Counted from the stretch's first letter, positions 33,632 through 43,047 are shown. The stretch is DNA of 64,000 bases from Cryobacterium aureum (GCF_002954245.1 NZ_PPTG01000025.1:62001-126000); one strand, 5' to 3'. Program-made: numbers and translations. Notes: generated from the sequence alone by a model not told the origin.

Positions 33632-34954
33632 ATGGGCTACACACGCAAGCTTCTCGAACGTCAAAGTAGAATCGGCCGCCCGGTACGGGTTGGCCTGGTC
33701 GGTGCGGGCCAGATGGGATCGGGTTTCATCGCCCAGATCGCGCGCCAGAAAGGCGTGGACATCACCGCCGTCGCCGACGTTGCGGTGGAGCGTGCGATCT
33801 CCGCCCTGCACAACGCCGGCATTGACGACGTGGTGCAAGACAGCGACACGTCGGTGTTGAGCAAGGCAATCGAGGCGGGTCGACACGTCGTCGTGAACGA
33901 CGCCCTGACGCTCACGAAACTGCCGATCGATCTCGTCATTGAATGCTCGGGTGTTCCCGAGATCGCAGCAAAGGTTGCCTTGGCGTCACTACTGGGCGGC
34001 AAGGATGTTGCACTGATGACCGTTGAGGCCGACGTGACCGTTGGATTGCTGCTGGCGCGCATCGCCGCGCAGACCGGCAACATCTACACGGTCTGCCGCG
34101 GCGACGAGCCGGTGGAATGCCTCAAGCTCGTGGAGTACGTGCAGGACATCGGACTCGAAGTTGTCTGTGCCGGTAAGGGCAAGAACAACCCCCTGAACAG
34201 CGCGGCCACTCCGGCAATGCTGGTCGAAGAAGCGTCAGCGAAGGGCATGAACCCGCGCATGCTGTGCAGCTTCGTGGACGGCACCAAGACCATGATCGAG
34301 ATGGCAGCCCTCGCGAACGCCGCCGACCTCCAGCTGAGCAAACGGTCGATGAACGGACCGCCCGCCACGGTGCCCACGCTGCACGACATTTTCAAGCCGG
34401 TGAGCGACGGCGGCATCCTTCCCGCTAGTGGGGTCGTCGACTACGCGACCGGCCCCGTGGCCCCCGGCGTGTTCGTCGTGGCCAAAGCCGACGATGACGT
34501 GGTACGGGAAGAGCTGCGCTACCTCAAGCTCGGCGATGGCCCGTACTTCTCCTTCTACCGCCCGTACCACCTGGCCAGCGTTGAGGCCGTACTATCCATC
34601 GGTGAGGTCATCATCGATCGGCAGGCATCGCTCGCCCCGGCAGCGTGGAATGCCGACGTGTCCGCGATGGCCAAGCGCGACCTCGTCGTTGGCGAGAAAA
34701 TCGACGGCATTGGTGGCGAGCACGTCTATGGCGATGCCGTTTCTGCCGTTGAGGCCCGCGCCGGGCGCGAGCTGCCGATTGGTCTCGCATCCGCCGCAAC
34801 GCTGCGTCGCAACGTCGCGAAGGGCACGCCGATCACCTACGACGACGTCACCCTGGACGAGACCAAGACCATCGTCATCCTGCGCAAGCTGCAGGATGCC
34901 CTGCTGACCGATGGCCTGCTGGAAGATACCCAGCTGCTGTCGCTGATCAAATAG
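33632..34954 (+). CDS. SAF-domain homoserine-dehydrogenase-like oxidoreductase, DXR-like (DRL) family
   Basis: This 440-residue enzyme has a Rossmann domain (GLVGAGQMGSGFIAQIAR, residues 21-38), a central catalytic domain with the family blocks VEADVTVG, GDEPVECLKLVEYVQDIG, GKGKNNPLN (181-189) and VDGTKTMIEMAALANA, the stretch GPYFSFYRPYHLAS, and a C-terminal SAF domain (about 345-430). From memory these blocks closely match the Brucella DXR-like enzyme DRL, which converts 1-deoxy-D-xylulose 5-phosphate to 2-C-methyl-D-erythritol 4-phosphate with NADPH. Many members of the family are only annotated as predicted homoserine dehydrogenase. In this PTS/acetoin-dehydrogenase-like setting I infer that it works from MEP toward DXP. 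GGAGGA precedes the ATG. A terminator follows. Another polyol-phosphate oxidation is possible. Confidence 0.8.
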   Translation: MGYTRKLLERQSRIGRPVRVGLVGAGQMGSGFIAQIARQKGVDITAVADVAVERAISALHNAGIDDVVQDSDTSVLSKAIEAGRHVVVNDALTLTKLPIDLVIECSGVPEIAAKVALASLLGGKDVALMTVEADVTVGLLLARIAAQTGNIYTVCRGDEPVECLKLVEYVQDIGLEVVCAGKGKNNPLNSAATPAMLVEEASAKGMNPRMLCSFVDGTKTMIEMAALANAADLQLSKRSMNGPPATVPTLHDIFKPVSDGGILPASGVVDYATGPVAPGVFVVAKADDDVVREELRYLKLGDGPYFSFYRPYHLASVEAVLSIGEVIIDRQASLAPAAWNADVSAMAKRDLVVGEKIDGIGGEHVYGDAVSAVEARAGRELPIGLASAATLRRNVAKGTPITYDDVTLDETKTIVILRKLQDALLTDGLLEDTQLLSLIK

Positions 34955-34970
34955 CGCTCGGCCGACTTCG

Positions 34971-35011
34971 CCGGACATCACCGCTCCCAATGAGCGGCGA
35001 TGTCCGGTTTT
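34971..35011 (+). terminator. Intrinsic terminator after the DRL-like gene
   Basis: CCGGACATCACCGCTC pairs with GAGCGGCGATGTCCGG (one A/C mismatch) around a five-base loop and is followed by TTTT at 35008-35011. It separates the oxidoreductase from the Enzyme I gene, so Enzyme I depends on read-through or on its own promoter. Confidence 0.85.
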
Positions 35012-35059
35012 GAGGGTTAACGAGCAGGGTGAACGTTGAAAAAAAGAAGGAGCAACTTC

Positions 35060-36715
35060 GTGAAAGAACTGTGCGGTATTGGCGTGGGGCGCACGATGGC
35101 TGTCGGCCCGGTCTTGCGTATGCCGGTCGCTCTGGCAGAACCGCAACGGGCTCGTCGCACGACGGATGCCCCGGCCGAGCAGCGGCTGGTCAGCACGGCG
35201 TTCGCCACGGTTTCCGCTGATTTGCTCGAGCGCGCAGAAGCAGCCGGTGGTGAAGCGCAGGAGGTGTTGGAAGCACAGTCGATGATGGCCATGGACCCAA
35301 CGCTCGTCGATGACGTGAACGCGCGAATCGACGCGGGCAGCACCGGGGAACGCGCGGTCTTCGATGCTTTCGCTGAATTCGCCGCGAGTCTCATCGAGCT
35401 CGGCGGATATCTGGCTGAACGAGCCGCCGACCTTCACGACGTGGCGCAGAGGGTCATCGCCGTGTTGCGGGGGGTACCCGCACCGGGCCTGCCGGAATCT
35501 TTGACGCCCTACATCCTCGTGGCCCGGGATCTCGCCCCGGCAGATACGGTGCTCCTCGACCCGCTCAAGGTTCTCGCTCTCGTCACCCGTGACGGCGGGC
35601 CGACCTCGCACACGGCGATCCTCGCGCGTTCGCTCCTTCTGCCGGCCGTCGTGGGCGTCGAGGGAGCGGAGGATCTGCTGGACGGCGCCATGATCATCGT
35701 CGATGCCGCAACCGGCCGGATCACGGTTGCGCCCGGGCCCGATGAACTTGCTGCGGCGGAGGACCGTTTGAGGGCACTGGCGGCAGAACAACACATCGAA
35801 CTTGCCCCGGGTGCGTTGCGTGATGGGGAGGCGCTGCCGCTGCTGGCCAATCTGGGATCCAGCGCGGACTGCGCCCAGGCCGTGCGGTTGGGGGCGGAGG
35901 GAGTAGGGCTGTTTCGTACGGAGTTTCTCTTCCTGGATTCCCTGGCCGCGCCCACGGTTGCCGAACAGCAGGCGCAGTACACGGCCGTCCTGGCAGCCTT
36001 TCCAGGGCAGAAAGTGGTCGTGCGATGCCTCGACGCCGGAGCCGATAAACCCTTGAAGTTTCTGCACGGCGGGCCGGAGGAGAATCCGGCGCTCGGTCTT
36101 CGCGGGCTCCGGGCGCTGCGGGCCAACGAAGAGGTGCTGCGCGACCAACTCACCGCCCTCGCTGGTGCTGAGCGCGCCACCAGCGCCGAACTCTGGGTGA
36201 TGGCGCCGATGGTTACGGACCTGGTGGAGACCAGGTACTTTGTCGACCTCGCCCGAGAGCTGGGAATTCGTGTCGCCGGAGTGATGGCCGAGATTCCCTC
36301 CCTCGCACTGATGGCCGATCAGGTTGTACGCGCCTGTGACTTCGTGAGCATCGGAACGAACGATCTCACCCAATACACGATGGCTGCCGACCGAATGCTG
36401 GGTTCCGTCGCGTCGTACCAGGACCCGTGGCATCCGGCCGTTCTACGGTTGGTCAAGCTTATTGGCGATGCTGGTACTGGTGCCGGTACGCCGGTCGGTG
36501 TCTGTGGTGAAGCTGCCAGCGACCCCCTCCTGGCCGTTGTGCTGGTCGGCCTCGGTGCCACGTCGCTGTCGATGACGGCAGCAGCCCTGGCGGATGTTCG
36601 GGCCGAACTTCTGCGCTACACCCGCCTCGAAGCGGCGCAACTCGCGTCCCGTGTGCTCGGAGCTTCCAGCGCGGCCGAGGCACGCACCCTGGCTCGGGAC
36701 TTCGTGACGAACTGA
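35060..36715 (+). CDS. ptsI: PTS Enzyme I (phosphoenolpyruvate-protein phosphotransferase)
   Basis: This 551-residue enzyme transfers phosphate from PEP to HPr. The phospho-His is in TRDGGPTSHTAILARS (His at about 184), and the PEP-binding domain has GAEGVGLFRTEFLFLD, LDAGADKPLKF, ENPALGLRGLR, FVSIGTNDLTQYTMAADR and GVCGEAASDP. I choose the GTG at 35060 because GAAGGAG lies seven bases upstream. It is slightly shorter than E. coli EI, mainly at the N-terminal HPr-binding region. Together with HPr at 30471 it makes the island independent of host PTS proteins. A bidirectional hairpin follows. Confidence 0.96.
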   Translation: MKELCGIGVGRTMAVGPVLRMPVALAEPQRARRTTDAPAEQRLVSTAFATVSADLLERAEAAGGEAQEVLEAQSMMAMDPTLVDDVNARIDAGSTGERAVFDAFAEFAASLIELGGYLAERAADLHDVAQRVIAVLRGVPAPGLPESLTPYILVARDLAPADTVLLDPLKVLALVTRDGGPTSHTAILARSLLLPAVVGVEGAEDLLDGAMIIVDAATGRITVAPGPDELAAAEDRLRALAAEQHIELAPGALRDGEALPLLANLGSSADCAQAVRLGAEGVGLFRTEFLFLDSLAAPTVAEQQAQYTAVLAAFPGQKVVVRCLDAGADKPLKFLHGGPEENPALGLRGLRALRANEEVLRDQLTALAGAERATSAELWVMAPMVTDLVETRYFVDLARELGIRVAGVMAEIPSLALMADQVVRACDFVSIGTNDLTQYTMAADRMLGSVASYQDPWHPAVLRLVKLIGDAGTGAGTPVGVCGEAASDPLLAVVLVGLGATSLSMTAAALADVRAELLRYTRLEAAQLASRVLGASSAAEARTLARDFVTN

Positions 36716-36726
36716 ACCTCGCACCC

Positions 36727-36766
36727 AGAAGCGGCCCTGAGAAAAGGAGTTCTCAGAGCCGCTTCT
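36727..36766. terminator. Bidirectional terminator between ptsI and gatC
   Basis: AGAAGCGGCCCTGAGAA pairs with TTCTCAGAGCCGCTTCT apart from one internal mismatch, with a six-base loop. It lies 12 bases after the ptsI stop and 23 bases beyond the gatC stop, so it separates the two convergent units. Confidence 0.85.
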
Positions 36767-36788
36767 TCGTACCGTGAACGTGTCGTGT

Positions 36789-38231
36789 TTAGACGCCGTC
36801 CACGGAAGCTACTGCCGGCGCATCCGCTTCTTCTTCCCAGGCCAGCAATTGGCGAGCAGCATCGCGTCGTTTCTCGATACGACTCACCCAGAAGGCGAAA
36901 CCGACCGCGATAACAGCGAGCGCGGCCACTGTCCACCCGCCCAAATTCGCCGCCGCAAAGAACAGGCCGGTCAGCGGGTTGGCTCCGTCCACCAGTGACG
37001 AGATCTGTTGCGCTCCCTGGGTGTCGGTGAATCCGGAATCGGCGGCGATTTTCGTGAACTGCGGAGCCGTCGCGGTGGCGATGAACAGTCCGGCACCGAT
37101 AACGATCGCCCCGCCGATGACCGAGCGGATGATGTTTCCACGAAAGATCGGAACCATCATGGCGACGATGAAGGGAATCGTTGCGAGGTCGACGAGCGGG
37201 AGTACTTGATTTCCCGCCGGGGCAAGTGCGATCGCCACGAGCACCGTAACCGGCACCAGAACCAGCGAGGTCGCGAGAACAGCCGGCTGGCCGACCGCGA
37301 TGGCCGGGTCGAGGCCGATGTAGAACTTACGGCCTGGAAAACGTTTCTGCACGAACGTGCGCGCCGAGTCCGAGACCGGGATCAGCCCCTCCATCAGAAT
37401 GGACACCATTCTCGGCAGCAAGAGGAGAACTGCCGCGAGGCTGACGGCCAGAACGAGGATCGAAATTGAATCTTTACGGGGATCATCGAAGCCGTACCCG
37501 GCCAGGCCAATAAATATGCCCAGAATGAGACCAAGAATCATCGACTCCCCGAAGACTCCGAATCGGCGCTCGATAGTCTCGGGATCGGCCTTGAGCTTGC
37601 GAAAGCCGGGGATACGATCAAAGACCCAGTTGAGCGGCACCGCGAGCAAAATGTACGGGGCACTCGTGCCGTGGGGGAAGGAAATATCAGGGAACTTGAA
37701 GTATTTCTGAATCCACGGTGCGGACAGATCGGCGAGTGCGAGCACGATTGTCATGTGCACGGCAGACGAGGCCAATCCGAGCCAGAAGCTGCCGGTCACG
37801 CCGCCGACCAGGGCGCCGACGAGAGCGAAATGCCAATAGTTCCACAGGTCGATGTTGAACGTGCGGGTCAGGCCGGACCAGAGCAGGAGCATGTTGACCG
37901 CGAGGCAGACCGGGATGATGAGTGCACCGACCGTTGATCCGAATGCGATGGCAGCACTGGCCGGCCAGCCGACGTCGAGGATGGTGAGATCGACGCCGAG
38001 GTTCTTGGCGAAATTCTGCGCTGCCGGCCCGACGGTGGATGCCATCAGCCCGATGACCAGATTGATTCCAATGAATCCGACGCCGATGAGCACACCTGCT
38101 CGCAGCGCCTGCGCAAACTTCTGCCCGAGGATCATGCCGAATATGGTGATCAAAATGGGAAGTGTTACTGCCGCGCCGAGCGAGGTCAGGTAACTCGTCA
38201 CGTTTTCAAGAATTTCTTGAACGATATTCAT
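36789..38231 (-). CDS. gatC: PTS galactitol-type EIIC permease (GatC family)
   Basis: This 480-residue membrane protein belongs to the EIIC galactitol family: ILENVTSYLTSLGAAVTLPILITIFGMILGQKFAQALRAGVLIGVGFIGINLV at the N-terminus, DVGWPASAAIAFGSTVGALIIPVCLAVN and PHGTSAPYILLAVPLNWVFDRIPG in the middle. About ten helices are predicted. It imports a polyol or ketose as its phosphate with GatB and GatA. It lies 82 bp downstream of gatB. Galactitol-1-phosphate dehydrogenase and tagatose-bisphosphate aldolase are absent, so galactitol itself is not the likely substrate. Confidence 0.94.
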   Translation of the reverse strand: MNIVQEILENVTSYLTSLGAAVTLPILITIFGMILGQKFAQALRAGVLIGVGFIGINLVIGLMASTVGPAAQNFAKNLGVDLTILDVGWPASAAIAFGSTVGALIIPVCLAVNMLLLWSGLTRTFNIDLWNYWHFALVGALVGGVTGSFWLGLASSAVHMTIVLALADLSAPWIQKYFKFPDISFPHGTSAPYILLAVPLNWVFDRIPGFRKLKADPETIERRFGVFGESMILGLILGIFIGLAGYGFDDPRKDSISILVLAVSLAAVLLLLPRMVSILMEGLIPVSDSARTFVQKRFPGRKFYIGLDPAIAVGQPAVLATSLVLVPVTVLVAIALAPAGNQVLPLVDLATIPFIVAMMVPIFRGNIIRSVIGGAIVIGAGLFIATATAPQFTKIAADSGFTDTQGAQQISSLVDGANPLTGLFFAAANLGGWTVAALAVIAVGFAFWVSRIEKRRDAARQLLAWEEEADAPAVASVDGV

Positions 38232-38313
38232 TTCCGTGGGACTCCAATAGCAAATAGGTGCCCGATTGAGCTCGTTGGGTGAGGCCAGGGATGTGAAGAC
38301 GGTGGAAGGTGAA

Positions 38314-38598
38314 TCACGCTTTTAGCGCGGCTTCAATCTGTGCGAATGTCTGGTCGAGGCCCATACCGGTGAGAAAGGGCAGGCCGGCAATGACCGGAAC
38401 CGTGACGGATGCGGGTATCTGGGTTGTCGCAACGATGAAATCTGCCGACACCTGCCCTCGAAGGATGTCGGCGACCTTGCCCTGTGAAATAGACACGTCA
38501 TATCCGTTGGTGCGGCAGAACTCTTTCAATTTAACAGCGACGACCGTCGACGTGGCCGCCCCGGTTCCACAGACGACCAGTATCTTCTTGTGTGCCAT
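38314..38598 (-). CDS. gatB: PTS galactitol-type EIIB (GatB family)
   Basis: This 94-residue protein has the P-loop-like phospho-Cys motif KKILVVCGTGAATSTVVAVKLKEF near the N-terminus (Cys at about residue 9) and a normal EIIB length. GGAGGG lies just before the ATG at 38598; a longer in-frame extension upstream is not conserved and would run through the operator. It passes phosphate from GatA to the sugar bound by GatC and is read with gatC on the minus strand, divergent from gatA. Confidence 0.93.
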   Translation of the reverse strand: MAHKKILVVCGTGAATSTVVAVKLKEFCRTNGYDVSISQGKVADILRGQVSADFIVATTQIPASVTVPVIAGLPFLTGMGLDQTFAQIEAALKA

Positions 38599-38636
38599 TT
38601 TTATCCCTCCGACCGGGTCATCCTTGACCCGTGTGT

Positions 38637-38667
38637 CACAATTATGCACTAATACAGGGCATATGTG
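38637..38667. promoter_or_regulatory. Island operator 4 (degenerate) between gatB and gatA
   Basis: CACAATTATG and GGCATATGTG lie in the same 10-11-10 layout as the other three operators. Here the outer CAC and GTG are kept and the inner half-sites have decayed. It overlaps a perfect 8-bp inverted repeat (GGGCATAT-GTGA-ATATGCCC, 38657-38676). The position between divergent gatBC and gatA would allow control of both. Confidence 0.55.
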
Positions 38668-38700
38668 AATATGCCCACTCTCAACGACGTGAGGAATGAC

Positions 38701-39198
38701 ATGGACATGGGTTCGACCGGCACTGCACCCGAGGCATCGGTGCACCGTGATATCAGCATTTTCCGACTGGACGCCGATACCGATGTCGACGTACTCGCGG
38801 CGCTGGCCGAACAGGCCGAACAGAACGGTTGGGTCGCCCCCAGTTTTCGGGCTGCACTACTGGAGCGGGAACGGGGGTACCCAACGGGGCTCCCCACGGT
38901 CATCCCCGTTGCCATTCCACACGCTGATCCGGTTCACGTGCTGAGACCGGGACTCGGACTAGCCGTGCTGTCTCATCCGGTGCAATTCGGCGAGATGGGC
39001 GGCGTGGGAGCGTCGGTCAGTGCCCGGGTCGTTGTGCTGATTTTGGTGCAGAATCCCGACGAGCAGATTGTTCTGCTGACCAGGCTCATCGGATTGTTCC
39101 AGCGGCCAGACTGGTTCGACCGGCTCGAGCATGCCGCTGACCTGAACGACCTGGTCACCGTCTTTGGGGACCTGCTCGCCGAGCAGGTGAGTGTTTAG
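38701..39198 (+). CDS. gatA: PTS EIIA, galactitol/fructose type (GatA-like)
   Basis: This 165-residue cytoplasmic EIIA belongs to the PTS_EIIA_2 (mannitol/fructose/galactitol) superfamily. The phospho-His is in VIPVAIPHADPVHV (about residue 80 of the chosen start). GAGGA five bases before the ATG at 38701 decides the start; upstream GTG and ATG codons at 38665 and 38671 overlap the operator. It is transcribed away from gatBC, an unusual split of one EII across two divergent units, and converges with the regulator gene, overlapping it by four bases. Confidence 0.88.
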   Translation: MDMGSTGTAPEASVHRDISIFRLDADTDVDVLAALAEQAEQNGWVAPSFRAALLERERGYPTGLPTVIPVAIPHADPVHVLRPGLGLAVLSHPVQFGEMGGVGASVSARVVVLILVQNPDEQIVLLTRLIGLFQRPDWFDRLEHAADLNDLVTVFGDLLAEQVSV

Positions 39199-40145
39199 TC
39201 CAGAGCGAGAAGTGCGGTGGCCAACGCGGAGTCGACCACCAGCGAGTGCAGCAGCTTGCCCTTGAGTGCCCCGTGGGTTCCCGCTGCTTTGTGGATACCG
39301 GCAGCGACCCCGACCACCTTGGGAATCTTGCGCAGACTTGGGAGATCGATTGCAATGACGTGGTCGTTGACGGACGAATCGACGGCCGTGCCGTTGTCGT
39401 CGAAATATCGGGTGCAGCAGTCGCCGACGGCACCGGAGTCACGGAACTGAGCAAGTTCGGTAGCTGACAGCGACATGGAATCGATGATTGCCGAGGATGC
39501 GCCTTCACCAACGCTGCCGATGCCGACAATAGCGACCTGAGCTTGGCTGGCGGCTTCCAGAACCGTTCGGATTGAAGTTTCGGTGAGGAATGCCGTGCGT
39601 GCTGTCGTCGATTCAACGACGGCCGGCGCGTACAAGCGCCGGTGGCGGGCGCCCAGTTTGATCGCGAGCGCTCGAACGAGAACGTTTCCGTCTCTAGCGG
39701 CATCCACGATCGACAGGCCGCCAACCAGCGGAAGAATTTCGAGGGTGGAGTGTGTGGGATCCCTCGCTATTTCCTCCACGACGGCCTGAACGGCCGATCC
39801 CCAGGACACCGCGATCGACCCTTCGAAGGGGAGATGGTCCATGAGCCACTGCGCGCCCAATTCACCCACGCGTGCGAGCTGCATTTCTGGTGCCCCGCTC
39901 GGTGCGACGCGAGCTTCCTTGAGCCCGTATTTTTGGATCAGGTCGCGTTCCAGCTTCGAATCTCGCCGAAACGGAGCGTTGATTCTAATATCGACGATCC
40001 CGTTGGCGCGGGCGCTCGTGAGCACCCTCGACACATTAGAGCGAGAAATGCCCAGTTCGGTGGCAACTTCGGCTTGGGACTTGCCATCGATGTAATACAG
40101 CGTCGCCGCACGAACAAACATTTCTTGCTCGCGTGGGCTGGGCAT
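39195..40145 (-). CDS. SorC/DeoR-type sugar-binding transcriptional regulator
   Basis: This 316-residue regulator has an N-terminal helix-turn-helix (AATLYYIDGKSQAEVATELGISRSNVSRVLTSARANGIVDIRI, residues 13-55) and a C-terminal sugar-phosphate-binding domain of the phosphosugar isomerase-like fold (EGSIAVSWGSAVQAVVEEI, VAIVGIGSVGEGASSAI and VGVAAGIHKAAGTHGALKG). SorC-family proteins are tetramers that respond to phosphorylated sugars. It is the only regulator in the island and the best candidate to bind the paired CAC-N4-GTG operators; no such site lies before its own gene. The effector may be MEP or DXP if the pathway proposal is right. Confidence 0.9.
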   Translation of the reverse strand: MPSPREQEMFVRAATLYYIDGKSQAEVATELGISRSNVSRVLTSARANGIVDIRINAPFRRDSKLERDLIQKYGLKEARVAPSGAPEMQLARVGELGAQWLMDHLPFEGSIAVSWGSAVQAVVEEIARDPTHSTLEILPLVGGLSIVDAARDGNVLVRALAIKLGARHRRLYAPAVVESTTARTAFLTETSIRTVLEAASQAQVAIVGIGSVGEGASSAIIDSMSLSATELAQFRDSGAVGDCCTRYFDDNGTAVDSSVNDHVIAIDLPSLRKIPKVVGVAAGIHKAAGTHGALKGKLLHSLVVDSALATALLALD

Positions 40146-40275
40146 TTAGGGCTCCCTGGGTCAGATCGCCCGCTGGCGTGACGTAGAGTTGGAGTGTATC
40201 AGCATGAGTCCATGCCCGGGTCCCGCGCCTACCCGAGCCGGGTCAGACCCCTGACCTAAACTGGGAGGCGTGACC

Positions 40276-41684
<1,409 letters not shown>

Positions 41685-41685
<1 letters not shown>

Positions 41686-42839
41686 TGAAGAATCTAGACC
41701 GCAAATCGCGCACCGGATCGGTGCGCAAGGGCAGCCGCGGAGCCCAGGTCGGCTCCGGCGGCCAGGGCCGTCAGGCGCTCGAGGGCAAGAAGCCCACCCC
41801 CAAGGCCGAAGACCGTCCGTACCACCCTGCCGGCAAGCGCAAGGCTGCGGCCGAGCGCTTCACCGCTGCCGGTGGCTTCAACTCGCGCCCGGCAGCGGAT
41901 GCTTCAGCCAACCGTGGCGGCTCGCGCGGCGGCACTCCGGCTCGTGGGGGAGCTCCCCGCGGTGGCGCGCGCGGAGCCTCGCAGGGTGCACCCCAGCGAG
42001 GTACCGGCAACACCGGCGGCGGCGGATCCTCGACGCGTCGGGCCAAGCAGATCGACGAGCACGAGATTGTCACCGGTCGTAACTCGGTGCTCGAGGCGCT
42101 GCGCGCCAAGATTCCCGCGCTGACCCTGTACATTGCCGCGCGCATCGAAATGGATGAGCGGGTCAAAGAGGTGTTGCTCATGGCGACGAGCCGCAACATC
42201 CCCATTCTCGAGGTCATGCGCCCCGAACTCGACCGTCTCGCCGGTCGCGACGCGGTGCACCAGGGCCTCGCTTTGAAGGTGCCTGCGTACGAGTATGCGC
42301 ACCCGATGGAGCTGCTCGAACTCACCATCAGCCGGGGCCACAAGCCGTTGTTCGTGGCACTTGACGGCATCACCGACCCGCGCAACTTGGGCGCGATCAT
42401 CCGCTCGACGGCTGCGTTTGGCGGCCACGGCATCATCGTGCCGCAGCGTCGTTCGGTCGGCGTCACCGCTTCAGCGTGGAAGACCAGCGCCGGAGCCGCA
42501 GCCCGCACGCCCGTCGCCATGGCGAGCAACCTCACCCAGACGCTGAAGGCGCTCAAGGCACAGGGCGTGTTCGTACTCGGTTTGGACGGCGGCGGCGACG
42601 TGTCGCTGCCCGACCTCGGCACCGGCTTCGCCGAGCGCCCGATCGTGATCGTTGTCGGCAGCGAAGGCAAGGGTTTGTCCCGCCTCGTCACCGAGACCTG
42701 CGACGCGATCGTCTCGATTCCGATCAGCGCTGCGACCGAGTCGCTCAACGCCGGAATCGCCGCCGGCGTCACCCTCTACGAGGTAGCCCGGCTCCGAGCC
42801 CAGATCAAGCAGGCCAAGCTCGCCGCCAAGTCCTCCTAG
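41685..42839 (+). CDS. rlmB: 23S rRNA (guanosine-2'-O-)-methyltransferase RlmB (SpoU/TrmH family)
   Basis: This 384-residue methyltransferase modifies G2251 of 23S rRNA using S-adenosylmethionine. The N-terminal 120 residues are basic, Gly/Ala/Arg-rich and probably disordered, which is a common actinobacterial extension. Next come the substrate-binding domain (EIVTGRNSVLEALRAKIPALTLYI) and the SpoU knot domain with DGITDPRNLGAIIRSTAAFGGHGIIVPQRRS, VVGSEGKGLSRLV and IPISAATESLNAGIAAGVTLYEVARLR. Its start overlaps the cysS stop (TGATG), so the two are coupled. Confidence 0.95.
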
Positions 42840-42854
42840 CCCCTTCTTCTTTTT

Positions 42855-42921
42855 GGACGGGGCCCAGGCCCCGTCCACGGGCCCAGTTTATAAGCTGGGC
42901 CCGTGTTCATAAGGTGGGCCC
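42855..42921. repeat. Palindromic element, GGGCCCAGTTTATAAA family, copy 2
   Basis: The layout equals that of copy 1: a 22-bp palindrome with halves GGACGGGGCCC/AGGCCCCGTCC (42855-42876), a 24-bp near-palindrome starting GGGCCCAGTTTATAAG (42879-42902) and the tail CATAAGGTGGGCCC (42908-42921). It begins 15 bp after the rlmB stop, the same distance as copy 1 from its gene. Confidence 0.85.
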
Positions 42922-43047
42922 GATGACTACCGCGATGGCGTAAACGTCCCGACCGGTGCTTGTCCTCCACAGCGGATGCTTTGCCCCACTTCCCACAGAT
43001 CAGTCGACGCCACGGCGTCCACCTCCCGACCACGGTGACACTGAGAC

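Noticed and set aside
33632..34954. True homoserine dehydrogenase (threonine/methionine synthesis)
   Set aside because: It lacks the homoserine dehydrogenase catalytic block and ACT domain, has a C-terminal SAF domain, and lies in a PTS cluster.
34592..36433. 613-codon minus-strand frame over the oxidoreductase and ptsI genes
   Set aside because: It spans two plus-strand genes and an intrinsic terminator, and its translation has no family features.
36789..39198. Galactitol catabolism
   Set aside because: GatD, GatY and GatZ are absent and the regulator is SorC-type rather than GatR-type; only the transporter is galactitol-like.
26923..40275. Phage or transposon insertion
   Set aside because: No integrase, transposase, terminal repeats or phage structural genes are visible; all genes are metabolic.
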